The notes below the pieces were generated by a model. It did no database searches. It saw only the letters and a list, made by a program, of their open reading frames with translations, and was not told the DNA's origin. Position numbers and translations under genes: made by a program. A stretch of DNA of 64,000 bases, from positions 186,001 to 250,000 of the forward strand of contig JAGYIR010000011.1 of the NCBI GenBank assembly GCA_018402525.1. The letters run 5' to 3'. The stretch is from Crocinitomicaceae bacterium. Lineage in GTDB: Bacteria > Bacteroidota > Bacteroidia > Flavobacteriales_D > Crocinitomicaceae. This document shows positions 56,225-64,000 of the stretch, one piece after another. The stretch's first letter is position 1. Each line of letters begins with the position of its first letter.

Positions 56225-57136
56225 ATGGTTGACATTACACATAAATCGACGACACTGCGGAGGGCAATTGCTCAAGCAACGGTAAAAGTCAGCACCCAAG
56301 CGACAATTGACGCTGTAATCAACAATACCGTTCCGAAAGGAAACGTGCTTGAAATGGCAAAAACTGCAGGATTATTTGCTGTAAAAAAAACATCGGATAT
56401 CATTCCGGATTGTCATCCCTTACCTATTGAATACGCTCATATTTCCTATGAAATTGAAGGATTGGAGATTATTATTTCCATGGAAGTCAAAACGATTTAC
56501 CGTACAGGAGTGGAAGTCGAAGCAATGCACGGTGCAAGCGTTGTAGCGCTGACAATGTACGACATGCTGAAACCAATCGATAAAGGGATTGAAATTCATT
56601 CCATCAAATTGCTGGAGAAACAAGGTGGAAAATCAGACTTCAGCGACAAATTCAGAAACGACATCACTGCTTCCATAGTAGTGTGTTCCGATACCATTGC
56701 AGCGGGACAAAAAGAAGATAAAGCAGGAAAGGCAATCATTGAACGACTGGAGAAGTACGGCATTTCAATTGTAAATTCAACCGTAATTCCCGACGAGAAG
56801 TCAGCCATTGAAACTGAAGTGCAATTTGCGACTTCTAAAAATACCGATTTATTGATCTTCACAGGCGGAACAGGTATGTCAACGCGCGATGTCACTCCAG
56901 AAACCTTACTCCCTCTATTCGACCGAGAAATGCCAGGTGTCACTGAAGCCATTCGCAGTTACGGACAAGATAGAACGCCATTTTCAATGCTTTCGAGAAG
57001 TGTTGCGGGTGTGAAAGATAAAACTGTTATTCTCGCTTTACCGGGTTCAACAAAAGGCGCCAGCGAATCCATTGATGCAGTTTTTCCTTCACTGTTACAT
57101 GTATTCAGAATTTTTAAAGGGGCTCGTCACGATTGA
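56225..57136 (+). CDS. moaCB: bifunctional MoaC-MoaB/MogA fusion
   Basis: 303 residues, a natural two-domain fusion. Residues 1-150 are MoaC (cyclic pyranopterin monophosphate synthase): MVDITHKSTTLRRAIAQATV, DIIPDCHPLPIEYAHISYEI, EVEAMHGASVVALTMYDMLK. Residues about 155-303 are MoaB/MogA (molybdopterin adenylyltransferase): VVCSDTIAAGQKEDKAG, LIFTGGTGMSTRDVTPETL and ILALPGSTKGASESI. So one chain covers an early and a late step of cofactor assembly. It is overlapped by the TTG start of moaA (TTGA). Confidence 0.93.
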   Translation: MVDITHKSTTLRRAIAQATVKVSTQATIDAVINNTVPKGNVLEMAKTAGLFAVKKTSDIIPDCHPLPIEYAHISYEIEGLEIIISMEVKTIYRTGVEVEAMHGASVVALTMYDMLKPIDKGIEIHSIKLLEKQGGKSDFSDKFRNDITASIVVCSDTIAAGQKEDKAGKAIIERLEKYGISIVNSTVIPDEKSAIETEVQFATSKNTDLLIFTGGTGMSTRDVTPETLLPLFDREMPGVTEAIRSYGQDRTPFSMLSRSVAGVKDKTVILALPGSTKGASESIDAVFPSLLHVFRIFKGARHD

Positions 57137-58128
57137 AAGAACAACACCTCACCGACACCTTTGGTCGTGCCCACGATTACTTACGCATTTCGCTGACCGA
57201 AAAGTGTAATCTCCGTTGCACTTACTGTATGCCAGCGGAAGGCGTACAATTGAGAGATAAGTCCATCTTTATGCAAACGGATGAAGTCGTGGCGATTGCT
57301 AAAGAATTCGTTAGCCTTGGTGTTAAAAAAATACGGCTGACAGGTGGCGAACCATTGGTAAAGAAGGGTATTGAAACGATACTGGATGAACTAGGGAAAT
57401 TGCCCATTGAATTATCGCTTACTACAAATGCAATCCTTGTCGACAAGTACATCGATGCCATTCAGAACGCAGGAATAACCTCGATAAATGTCAGTTTGGA
57501 CTCGTTACAGCAAAATCGCAATATTGCGATATCTCGAAGAGACTATCACCACCGAGTTCTGTCCAATATTCAGTTATTACTCAATCGCGGCTTCACCGTC
57601 AAAATTAACGTGGTACTGATGCGCGGAATAAACGACGATGAAATCATCGACTTCATTGAATGGAGTCGCTCGGAAAAAATTGAGATCCGTTTTATTGAAT
57701 TCATGCCGTTTGATGGAAACAACTGGAACAGGGAGAAAACCATCTCTTTTGATGAAATTCTACATATCGCAATATTGCGATATGGCGAAATGAATGTGCA
57801 TACAATAAAAAACGCTAAAAACGACACCACACGCCACTTTTCTATTACCAACGCATTGGGAACATTTGGAATCATCAGCACGGTGACCAATCCATTTTGT
57901 GATTCATGCAACCGTATTCGATTAACGGCGGATGGGAAAATCAAGAATTGCTTGTTCTCTAACGACGAATTAGATTTACTAAGTACTTATCGAAATGGTG
58001 AATCAATAGCACCATTGGTCGCACAATCCATTCAAGCCAAGAAAAAAGGATTAGGAGGAATGAAAGATTTTAGTCAACAGGAGTTAGCGCAACACGAAAA
58101 CAGGTCAATGATTACAATTGGTGGGTGA
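57133..58128 (+). CDS. moaA: GTP 3',8-cyclase
   Basis: 331 residues, radical SAM enzyme that starts molybdopterin synthesis from GTP. The start is a TTG overlapping the moaCB stop; it precedes the conserved opening DTFGRAHDYLRISLTEKCNL. N-terminal [4Fe-4S] Cys in CNLRCTYC; C-terminal second-cluster Cys in NPFCDSCNRIRLTADGKIKN followed by CLFS. LTTNAI and SLDSLQQNRNIAISRRD are MoaA-like. Two perfect palindromes with the core ATCGCAATATTGCGAT sit inside the gene. Last gene of the run. Confidence 0.95.
   Translation: MKEQHLTDTFGRAHDYLRISLTEKCNLRCTYCMPAEGVQLRDKSIFMQTDEVVAIAKEFVSLGVKKIRLTGGEPLVKKGIETILDELGKLPIELSLTTNAILVDKYIDAIQNAGITSINVSLDSLQQNRNIAISRRDYHHRVLSNIQLLLNRGFTVKINVVLMRGINDDEIIDFIEWSRSEKIEIRFIEFMPFDGNNWNREKTISFDEILHIAILRYGEMNVHTIKNAKNDTTRHFSITNALGTFGIISTVTNPFCDSCNRIRLTADGKIKNCLFSNDELDLLSTYRNGESIAPLVAQSIQAKKKGLGGMKDFSQQELAQHENRSMITIGG
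57515..57530. repeat. palindrome copy 1 in moaA
   Basis: ATCGCAATATTGCGAT is a perfect 16-base palindrome, encoding RNIAIS here. A second copy follows 248 bases later. Confidence 0.8.
57763..57784. repeat. palindrome copy 2 in moaA
   Basis: A perfect 22-base palindrome with the same core ATCGCAATATTGCGAT (57766-57781) flanked by CAT and ATG. It encodes HIAILRYG in frame. Confidence 0.8.
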
Positions 58129-58133
58129 AAAAC

Positions 58134-58538
58134 CTACTTACTCAACGCCAACTGTAATTGACTTAAAAACACCAATTCAGATTTATTCTTCTGGGCGAAC
58201 GCCGAAGCAATTCGATTTACTGTAGTTAAAATAAGGGTGTTCATGTCGTCTGTGAATAGGCTTGAGTGAATCTTTTTAAATTCTTTGAGATCACCAATGG
58301 CATCTTCAACTAGCTCATCGTTACTCAATAAATAATCGAACACGATTTCAATTTGATACGCTGAATCGGAATTAAAATCATCAAATGTCTCCTCGACATC
58401 TAACCATTCTTCGCTGACTACCTGCTTCATTGCTTCGACTTCCTCTGGTCTAACTTCATTGTCAGCTTGTGCAGCAGCATAAAACAATCTTCCTAAGACT
58501 TGGTAGAAAGCGACCATTGTTTCGTCTTTCATTCTCAT
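58134..58538 (-). CDS. TerB-like small helical protein, unknown function
   Basis: 134-residue cytoplasmic, all-helical, acidic protein. LGRLFYAAAQADNEVRPEEV and the spacing of later helices resemble TerB/co-chaperone DjlA-type folds, in which acidic residues bind metal; here DNEVRPEE is the matching loop. The family call is tentative. It faces moaA tail to tail with five bases between, and a TAACTTTA -7-like element lies 27 bases before the start on its strand. Confidence 0.6.
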   Translation of the reverse strand: MRMKDETMVAFYQVLGRLFYAAAQADNEVRPEEVEAMKQVVSEEWLDVEETFDDFNSDSAYQIEIVFDYLLSNDELVEDAIGDLKEFKKIHSSLFTDDMNTLILTTVNRIASAFAQKNKSELVFLSQLQLALSK

Positions 58539-58622
58539 ATTACTAATTTTTAATCTATTGGGGTAAAGTTAGACATTTCTTATCAGCAGAGCTATGACTT
58601 TCATCATGTTCTAGAGAATCCC

Positions 58623-59243
58623 TTAAGATCGACCTCTTTCTGCCTCTTTGATTAGTTGGAACATAAAATCCACGACTTTTTCAAAGGATTTAAAGTCATT
58701 TGTATTGGTGATTGGACCATATTGTGTATAGTTCACAGCACCTTTTTTCACCTTAATGGGAGCTTTGAGATCCTTCTTAAGGTTGGATAACTCAGCTTGC
58801 AGTTTATAGTTAAAAAAAGATCGAAACCTGTCTTCGTTTTCTGCTTTAATTAGAAATTGGCTATCGAACTCGTTATCTCCAAACTCAATATCATTCATTC
58901 CTAACAGTTTACCTGCTTTACTAAACAAATGCTCTTTGCCTATTCTAAAATCAAAATCGAATGGTGCGTCTTCAATAACTGCTATTGTAACTAGTGTCTG
59001 ATTCTTTCCTGAGCCCTGCATCTGCTCATAAATAATGAAGGGCATCCCATTCCACATCCCCTCTAGGACATTGAGCGCTGTAAAGTTATGTTTAGAAAAA
59101 CTGTGATTCAATTTATACTTGCGAGCTAAGTCCAAGTAAAAAGTTAATTTTCTTGCGTTTGCTTTTCTTGAAATTTTTATTGTCCAGATAATGAGTAATA
59201 GAAATATTCCGATGCTAACTGCTAAAACAACCAGTGCTTTCAT
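58623..59243 (-). CDS. membrane-anchored protein, unknown function
   Basis: 206 residues with one N-terminal membrane helix (VVLAVSIGIFLLLIIWTIKI) and a mixed alpha/beta cytoplasmic or periplasmic part. EGMWNGMPFIIYEQMQGSGK and FDFRIGKEHLFSK are beta-rich and resemble the soluble part of DUF3137-like proteins; I would not rely on that. Downstream of pdhC by 45 bases on the same strand end but reading separately; no clear operon. Confidence 0.6.
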   Translation of the reverse strand: MKALVVLAVSIGIFLLLIIWTIKISRKANARKLTFYLDLARKYKLNHSFSKHNFTALNVLEGMWNGMPFIIYEQMQGSGKNQTLVTIAVIEDAPFDFDFRIGKEHLFSKAGKLLGMNDIEFGDNEFDSQFLIKAENEDRFRSFFNYKLQAELSNLKKDLKAPIKVKKGAVNYTQYGPITNTNDFKSFEKVVDFMFQLIKEAERGRS

Positions 59244-59288
59244 CTCCTCACTGTTAGAATAAATACAGCTAAGGTCTGAAACTGTAAC

Positions 59289-60560
59289 CTACCTCACCAA
59301 CGCAACTGGGTTCTCCATGAATTTCTTCAATGTATTCAAGAACTTAGAGCCAGCAACACCATCCACAACACGGTGATCGCACGAAAGCGTTACCCTCATC
59401 ACATTTCCAGGAACCACTTGACCGTCTTTTATAACAGGTACTTCTTTAATTCCACCTACAGCTAAAATACAGCTATCTGGAGGATTGACAATCGCTGTGA
59501 ATTCTTCAATTCCAAACATTCCTAAATTAGAAATGGTGAATGTATTCCCTTCCCAATCGCTTGGTTGTAATTTCTTGCTCTTCGCTTTGGCGGCAAAATC
59601 TCTCACTTCTTCTCCAATGCTGGATAAATCTTTTCCATCTGCAAAACGCACGACTGGCACCAATAATCCTTCTTCGACTGCAACAGCAACACCAATATGC
59701 ACATGTTCGTTACGTCGAATCACATCACCTAACCAAGCGCTGTTTACCGTTGGGTGTTCTCTCAAAGCTAATCCACACGCTTTAATAATCATATCGTTAA
59801 ATGACACTTTCGTATCGTCTAATGCGATCAATGATTTACGTAACGCGATTGCATTGTCCATATCAATGTCCAACGTCAAATAGAAATGTGGTGCTGTAAA
59901 TTTACTTTCAGAAAGTCGTTTTGCAATTGTTTTACGCATTTGTGAAATCGGCTCATCTTGAAAGGATTCAACACCTACAAAAGAACGTTTCGCAACTCCA
60001 CCTCCAGTGTATGGAGCGTAATGATCAATATCGCGTTTTACGATACGTCCACCCTCACCTGTTCCAATAACGTTAGAAAGTTCTATGCCTTTTTCATTCG
60101 CCATTTTCTTAGCCAATGGTGATGCAGCAACACGTCCGTTTGCTTCAGTAATTGCTGTTGCTGTAGCTGCTGGAGTTGCTTTTGGAGCTTCAGCGGCAGG
60201 CTTAACTGGTTCTGGACTTGGTGTTGATTTTTCTTCAACTACCTCTTTTTCATTTTCCCTTGGAGCTTCCGCTGCAGGAGTATCTTTTTCTGCTTTTGCC
60301 AAAATAGCCTTTACATCCTCGTCTTTCTCACCAATAATTGCCAAAATAGCATTTACAGGAGCAGCTTTGCCCTTTTCTACACCAATATGCAGTAAGAATC
60401 CGTCGTAAAATGACTCAAATTCCATGGTCGCTTTGTCTGTCTCAATTTCGGCAAGGATTTCTCCAGACGAAACGGCATCTCCCACTTTCTTTGTCCATTC
60501 AGCAACAACACCTTCGGTCATTGTATCACTTAACTTGGGCATGTAAACTATTTCCGCCAT
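59289..60560 (-). CDS. pdhC: pyruvate dehydrogenase complex E2, dihydrolipoyllysine acetyltransferase
   Basis: 423 residues. One N-terminal lipoyl domain with the lipoylated Lys in ETDKATMEFES (about 43-50), an Ala/Pro/Glu-rich linker (about 90-145), the peripheral subunit-binding domain (VAASPLAKKMANEKGIELSN), and the catalytic domain ending in CDHRVVDGVAGSKFL with the HxxxD-type active site. It transfers acetyl groups to CoA. Follows pdhA by 18 bases. The E1-beta gene is not adjacent, so pdhB must be elsewhere. Confidence 0.94.
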   Translation of the reverse strand: MAEIVYMPKLSDTMTEGVVAEWTKKVGDAVSSGEILAEIETDKATMEFESFYDGFLLHIGVEKGKAAPVNAILAIIGEKDEDVKAILAKAEKDTPAAEAPRENEKEVVEEKSTPSPEPVKPAAEAPKATPAATATAITEANGRVAASPLAKKMANEKGIELSNVIGTGEGGRIVKRDIDHYAPYTGGGVAKRSFVGVESFQDEPISQMRKTIAKRLSESKFTAPHFYLTLDIDMDNAIALRKSLIALDDTKVSFNDMIIKACGLALREHPTVNSAWLGDVIRRNEHVHIGVAVAVEEGLLVPVVRFADGKDLSSIGEEVRDFAAKAKSKKLQPSDWEGNTFTISNLGMFGIEEFTAIVNPPDSCILAVGGIKEVPVIKDGQVVPGNVMRVTLSCDHRVVDGVAGSKFLNTLKKFMENPVALVR

Positions 60561-60578
60561 TCTTCTAATTCTTTCTGA

Positions 60579-61631
60579 TTAATATTCTACGATGAAAGGA
60601 TAATTCTCTTCTTTGTACACGTCTTCGTACAATTCTTTTCCTTCTGGGTATGGCGAGTTCTCAGCAAATTCTACTGATTCCTTCACTTCTTTTTTCACCC
60701 ACTCTTCTACTTCATCCAATTCTTTGGCTGTCATCCATTTATTTTCCCTGATAACATTTAAGCAATGTTGTATTGGATCTTGTTCCATCCAATCTGCCAC
60801 CTCTTCTTTTGTTCTGTATTTTTGAGGATCTGACATCGAGTGTCCTTTGTATCTGTAGGTTCTAATATCTAACAATGTCGGCCCATCTCCTTTTCGTGCT
60901 CTATCCGCTGCTTCTTCAATTGCTTCGTGCACGGCTTCGGGTGACATACCATTCACTGCACGTGAAGGCATTTCATATGAATGACCAATTTTAGATAAAT
61001 CCGTTACGTTCGTGGTGCGCTCAACTGAGGTTCCCATCGCGTAATTGTTGTTTTCTATGATAAAAACGACTGGCAATTTCCATACCATCGCCATGTTAAA
61101 CGTTTCGTGCAAAGCTCCTTGACGAACAGCGCCATCTCCCATTGAAACAAAGGCAACATTTCCTGTCTCGTTGTATTTCTCTGCAAAAGCAACTCCTGCG
61201 CCCATAGCAATCTGAGCTCCAACGATACCATGTCCACCCATGAAATTCACCTCCTTGTCAAAAAAGTGCATAGAACCACCTTTCCCTTTCGAGCAACCAG
61301 TTGTTCTACCGTATAATTCTGCCATCAAAACGCGAGGGTCAGTTCCAAGGGCGATTGGGTGACCGTGGTCACGGTAAGCAGTCATGTGCTTATCTCCCTT
61401 CTTGCAAGCGCTTGCTGTTCCCACAACAATAGCTTCTTGCCCAATGTACAAGTGACAAAATCCACCAAATTTCTGTTGAATGTACAGTTGACCTGTTTTC
61501 TCCTCAAACTTTCGAATGAGTAACATGTCTTTGTACCATTTCTTGTAAACTTCCTTTGAAAACTTAGGCTTTCCTGCACTTGCAGCTTTCTTTGTTGTTT
61601 TTACAGTTTTACTTTGTGTTTTTGCAGACAT
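60579..61631 (-). CDS. pdhA: pyruvate dehydrogenase E1 component, alpha subunit
   Basis: 350 residues, thiamine-diphosphate-dependent. The ATG at 61631 (MSAKTQSKTVKTTKKAASAG) is preferred to a GTG two codons upstream. A Lys/Thr-rich N-terminal extension of about 25 residues precedes KFSKEVYKKWYKDMLLIRKF. TPP motif GDGAVRQGALHETFNMAMVW to IIENNNYAMGTSVER is intact, as are the phosphorylation-loop-like YRYKGHSMSDPQKYRT. Operon with pdhC; a -7 element lies 24 bases upstream. Confidence 0.94.
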   Translation of the reverse strand: MSAKTQSKTVKTTKKAASAGKPKFSKEVYKKWYKDMLLIRKFEEKTGQLYIQQKFGGFCHLYIGQEAIVVGTASACKKGDKHMTAYRDHGHPIALGTDPRVLMAELYGRTTGCSKGKGGSMHFFDKEVNFMGGHGIVGAQIAMGAGVAFAEKYNETGNVAFVSMGDGAVRQGALHETFNMAMVWKLPVVFIIENNNYAMGTSVERTTNVTDLSKIGHSYEMPSRAVNGMSPEAVHEAIEEAADRARKGDGPTLLDIRTYRYKGHSMSDPQKYRTKEEVADWMEQDPIQHCLNVIRENKWMTAKELDEVEEWVKKEVKESVEFAENSPYPEGKELYEDVYKEENYPFIVEY

Positions 61632-61654
61632 TCTCACAATTTTAATATGGAAGG

Positions 61655-61662
61655 CAAATATA
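61655..61662 (-). promoter_or_regulatory. -7 element for pdhA-pdhC
   Basis: Minus-strand TATATTTG followed by C fits TAnnTTTG exactly, 24 bases before the pdhA ATG. Confidence 0.5.
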
Positions 61663-61718
61663 TAAAAAACTCAATTCTAATCCCCCATGTAAGCGCAAAA
61701 GATTTAGAGTAAATTGCC

Positions 61719-62510
61719 TTACAGGTTCACTTTTATTAAATGCTTGATTTCTTCGATTGGAATTTCCAAAACAGTTTGTCCTCCAGAATAAGGAGCAATC
61801 TCATAGCTATTGTACAGAAAAACAATGCTTTCCCCAACAATTGAGAAGTTATTGTTCAAATAAAACACATTCTCTTCAAACCAAAAACCAGCGTCATTTA
61901 AATCCGGATTATCACCTAGGCCATATAACTTTCTAAAATAGGATTCCCCGATAGCTGTGATTTCTTTTTTATTTGAGAAAAAGTCCTCTAACTTTAATTC
62001 TTTTCCGGTTTTTTTCTCAAAAATGTAGGTGTAAGTCGCTCCATTTCCATGTGCACCGCCCGTATAGGTCCAACCAGTAGTTTGCAATTGTACAATTTCT
62101 GTTCGTGTATCATCTATTTCAATCATACCTTCCAATTCCCAACGCATGCGGTTTTCTCCAAAATCTTCCAAAAGATATATAGCTGCAAAGGAGTCTAGTT
62201 GAGCCTTAAAAAATTGCGGAGACAGTTTAATACCATTCAATTTTGCTCTATCAAATTGCGTGAGTAAACTGGTGAATTGAACTATTTTTTTATTCACCGT
62301 ATCCTTGTATGCCTGATCAGTAGGATAAAAATAACGGTAATCGATAGAGCACAGCGAAGAGTCCTTCATGTCTTCACTGTACAACGGCAACAACGCCTTA
62401 CCATTGACCGTTGGAGATATAACAGTTTCTATAACGGCAGTTTTTGTTGTCGAACAACTAACCACCATCGAACTGATTGTCAATCCAAAAAAAAGATTTC
62501 TAATTTTCAT
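61719..62510 (-). CDS. DUF3298/DUF4163 domain lipoprotein (RsiV-like)
   Basis: 263 residues with lipobox SMVVSC (Cys at 19), so a periplasm-facing lipoprotein. DUF4163-like region about 40-140; DUF3298 region about 145-255 with YTGGAHGNGATYTYIFEKKT and the typical end FNNNFSIVGESIVFLYNSYE then APYSGGQTVLEIP. This pair is known from RsiV-type proteins that bind lysozyme, though most members are uncharacterised. Its ATG overlaps the stop of cytidine deaminase (ATGA), so it is translated with cdd. Confidence 0.85.
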   Translation of the reverse strand: MKIRNLFFGLTISSMVVSCSTTKTAVIETVISPTVNGKALLPLYSEDMKDSSLCSIDYRYFYPTDQAYKDTVNKKIVQFTSLLTQFDRAKLNGIKLSPQFFKAQLDSFAAIYLLEDFGENRMRWELEGMIEIDDTRTEIVQLQTTGWTYTGGAHGNGATYTYIFEKKTGKELKLEDFFSNKKEITAIGESYFRKLYGLGDNPDLNDAGFWFEENVFYLNNNFSIVGESIVFLYNSYEIAPYSGGQTVLEIPIEEIKHLIKVNL

Positions 62511-62986
62511 GCTTCCACACCAAACGCTAGAGGCAACAATTCCTCTGCAGAATTAAATATTAAAGTTACACCGTTTTGACTTACCAAAATCACTTTGTAT
62601 GGCGTTTTTTGGCGCATTTCGGTTTCTAACATGACTTGTCGACATCCACCACAAGGTGAAAGAATTTTATCCAGTGGTAGTAAGTCACCTTTAGCTACTA
62701 CACATATGGTCGTAACAGTTTCATCAGGGTAATTTGCACCTACGTAAAATAGAGCCACACGTTCTGCACACAACCCTGATGGGTAGGCAATGTTTTCCTG
62801 ATTGCTTCCTGTAACAATCTCACCATTACTCAACAACACTGCAGCACCAACATGAAACTTACTGTATGGCGCATACGCAGTACCACAAATTTCATAGGCC
62901 TTTTCAACTAGCTTTACTTCACTCTCTCCCAACTCCTTCCAATGCTGGAAGCGCTGATAATTGATTGTAATTTTCTGATCCATCAT
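62507..62986 (-). CDS. cdd: cytidine deaminase
   Basis: 159-residue zinc enzyme deaminating cytidine and deoxycytidine to uridine forms for pyrimidine salvage. Zinc and catalytic motifs: SGLCAERVALF (Cys-Ala-Glu) and LSPCGGCRQVMLE (PCxxC). KFHVGAAVLLSNGEIVTGSN is the usual start of the core. Either of two adjacent Met codons could be the start. Divergent from mtaB; coupled to the DUF3298 lipoprotein gene. Confidence 0.94.
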   Translation of the reverse strand: MMDQKITINYQRFQHWKELGESEVKLVEKAYEICGTAYAPYSKFHVGAAVLLSNGEIVTGSNQENIAYPSGLCAERVALFYVGANYPDETVTTICVVAKGDLLPLDKILSPCGGCRQVMLETEMRQKTPYKVILVSQNGVTLIFNSAEELLPLAFGVEA

Positions 62987-63081
62987 TTACAATTATTCCC
63001 TATCGGGGTACCAAAGAAATAAAAATTAATGCGTATTCACAATGGAATTCGAAAAGACTTGTTTGATAAGGGCAATCTCAC

Positions 63082-63089
63082 TAATTTTG
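63082..63089 (+). promoter_or_regulatory. promoter for mtaB
   Basis: TAATTTTG matches the -7 consensus; TTG at 63059-63061 lies 20 bases upstream, a suitable -33 position. Eight bases separate the element from the ATG, so the transcript is nearly leaderless. Confidence 0.5.
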
Positions 63090-63096
63090 CGCCACA

Positions 63097-64000
63097 ATGA
63101 ATCAATACAAGAAAGTCGCTTTTTACACGCTCGGATGCAAACTGAATTTTTCAGAGACGTCCACGATTTCGCGTACTTTTCAAGAAGCCGGCTTTGCTAA
63201 AGTTGATTTTGATGCAAGTCCAGATGTCTTTGTCATCAACACGTGTTCTGTCACCGAAAACGCAGATAAAAAATGTCGACAATTGGTAAAGCGTGCGTTA
63301 AAATCTAATCCAAATGGTTTTGTAGCAATCATTGGTTGTTTTGCGCAGCTAAAACCGACTGAAATTGCAGAAATTCCTGGGGTTGATATCGTCCTTGGCG
63401 CAAATGAGAAATTCAACATCGTAGAACACATTGAGTCGCTGGACAAAAACGAACAAGCCGTTATTTCGAATGCACACATCAAGGAAACCAAAGAATTTAT
63501 TCCCGCATTTTCTATGGGTGATCGCACGCGGTCGTTCTTAAAAGTACAAGACGGATGTGATTATTTCTGCACCTTTTGTACAATTCCCCTAGCACGAGGA
63601 AAAAGTCGAAATGCAAGTATCGCTAGTACCATCCAGGAAGCGGAAAAAATTGCAGCAACGGACATCAAAGAAGTCGTTTTAACGGGTGTTAACATTGGTG
63701 ATTTCGGTCAAGGTGGCGATGAAAACTTCTTCGGATTGGTAAAAGCCCTGGATCAGGTGAATGGAATTGATCGTTATAGAATTTCGTCAATAGAACCAAA
63801 TCTTCTTTCGGACGAAATTATTTCGTATTGCCTTTCTGAAACTGCACGTTTCGTTCCGCATTTTCATATACCCCTTCAATCAGGCAGCAACAAGCTGCTA
63901 AAAACAATGCGCAGAAAATATGAGCGTGAATTGTTCGCCAATCGCGTAGCGCAAATAAAGTTATTGCGTCCTGATGCCTGTATAGGTGTCGATGTCATCG
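63097..64000 (+). CDS. mtaB: MtaB-type tRNA methylthiotransferase, 5' part
   Basis: Open to the window end (301 residues seen). MiaB-like radical SAM enzyme, most like MtaB, which adds a 2-methylthio group to t6A37 of tRNA. N-terminal MTTase domain with Cys ligands in YTLGCKLNFSE, INTCSVTENADKK and IIGCFAQ, then the radical SAM cluster CDYFCTFCTIPLARGKSRNA and the SAM-domain HIPLQSGSNKLLKTMRRKY. TLGCKLN and SVTENADKK favour MtaB over MiaB or RimO. The TRAM domain lies outside the window. Confidence 0.9.
   Translation, partial: MNQYKKVAFYTLGCKLNFSETSTISRTFQEAGFAKVDFDASPDVFVINTCSVTENADKKCRQLVKRALKSNPNGFVAIIGCFAQLKPTEIAEIPGVDIVLGANEKFNIVEHIESLDKNEQAVISNAHIKETKEFIPAFSMGDRTRSFLKVQDGCDYFCTFCTIPLARGKSRNASIASTIQEAEKIAATDIKEVVLTGVNIGDFGQGGDENFFGLVKALDQVNGIDRYRISSIEPNLLSDEIISYCLSETARFVPHFHIPLQSGSNKLLKTMRRKYERELFANRVAQIKLLRPDACIGVDVI

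Noticed and set aside
1-64000. tRNA or rRNA genes, CRISPR arrays, insertion sequences with transposase, or a replication origin
   Set aside because: No cloverleaf-like, direct-repeat-spacer or transposase sequence was seen by eye; a tRNAscan or ISfinder run could overturn this.

Overview
The window looks like chromosome from a member of the Bacteroidota, most likely Flavobacteriales and perhaps near Crocinitomicaceae/Fluviicola. The evidence is direct. Many genes are preceded by TAnnTTTG-type -7 elements (for example before rpsF, pdhA and mtaB). Family types restricted to or enriched in Bacteroidota are present: a type B (gliding-motility-associated) type IX secretion sorting domain, a DUF4834-type protein, a Lacal_2735-like peptide and a carbamoyl-phosphate synthase large chain without the C-terminal MGS domain. 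The DNA is AT-rich, Shine-Dalgarno sites are weak, and TTG/GTG starts are used. The lineage call is inference.

Layout: 1-8.6 kb holds a partial hypothetical gene, a LysM glucosaminidase, ClpB, a small membrane protein, an NlpC/P60 peptidase, an S41 protease and a DUF1573 lipoprotein. 8.6-16.3 kb (minus strand) holds a flippase, a YfhO-type membrane protein, a DUF4834-type protein and carB, which is broken by three single-base shifts. 16.5-18.8 kb is a short run of a catalytically degenerate rhomboid-TPR protein, a phosphoribosyltransferase and MurQ. 18.8-22.0 kb is the accessory part of the window: a non-coding stretch bounded by inverted repeats, a 616-residue protein with a C-terminal PD-(D/E)XK nuclease signature bracketed by perfect 10-bp inverted repeats, a small secreted protein, and an imperfect hairpin resembling an integron attC site. 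22.0-30.6 kb holds clpC, gyrA, a TPR protein and rpsA. 30.8-43.5 kb holds a very large alpha-2-macroglobulin, a T9SS-exported repeat protein broken by two frameshifts, an outer-membrane-like protein and a frameshifted HTH protein. 43.6-48.3 kb holds aconitase, rpsF-rpsR-rplI and a di-haem peroxidase.

48.4-58.1 kb is a long same-strand run with almost no gaps. It has a FecB/FecCD/ATPase ABC importer whose last gene overlaps moeA, then a tetrahydrobiopterin-like set (PTPS, FolE, SDR), then a ModE-like regulator and mobA-moaD-moaE-moaCB-moaA. Together these would import an oxyanion or metal chelate (molybdate is the favoured guess), make pterins, and build and insert the molybdenum cofactor. Two operator-like dyads sit at its internal promoters. 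The remainder (58.1-64 kb) holds two hypothetical proteins, pdhC and pdhA, a DUF3298 lipoprotein, cytidine deaminase and the 5' part of mtaB.

The likeliest place for something undescribed is the 18.8-22.0 kb island: an uncharacterised nuclease-like gene in a cassette-like setting. Six single-base-scale frame breaks in three genes (carB, the adhesin and the HTH gene) are concentrated at short homopolymers or repeats and may be sequencing errors rather than biology.
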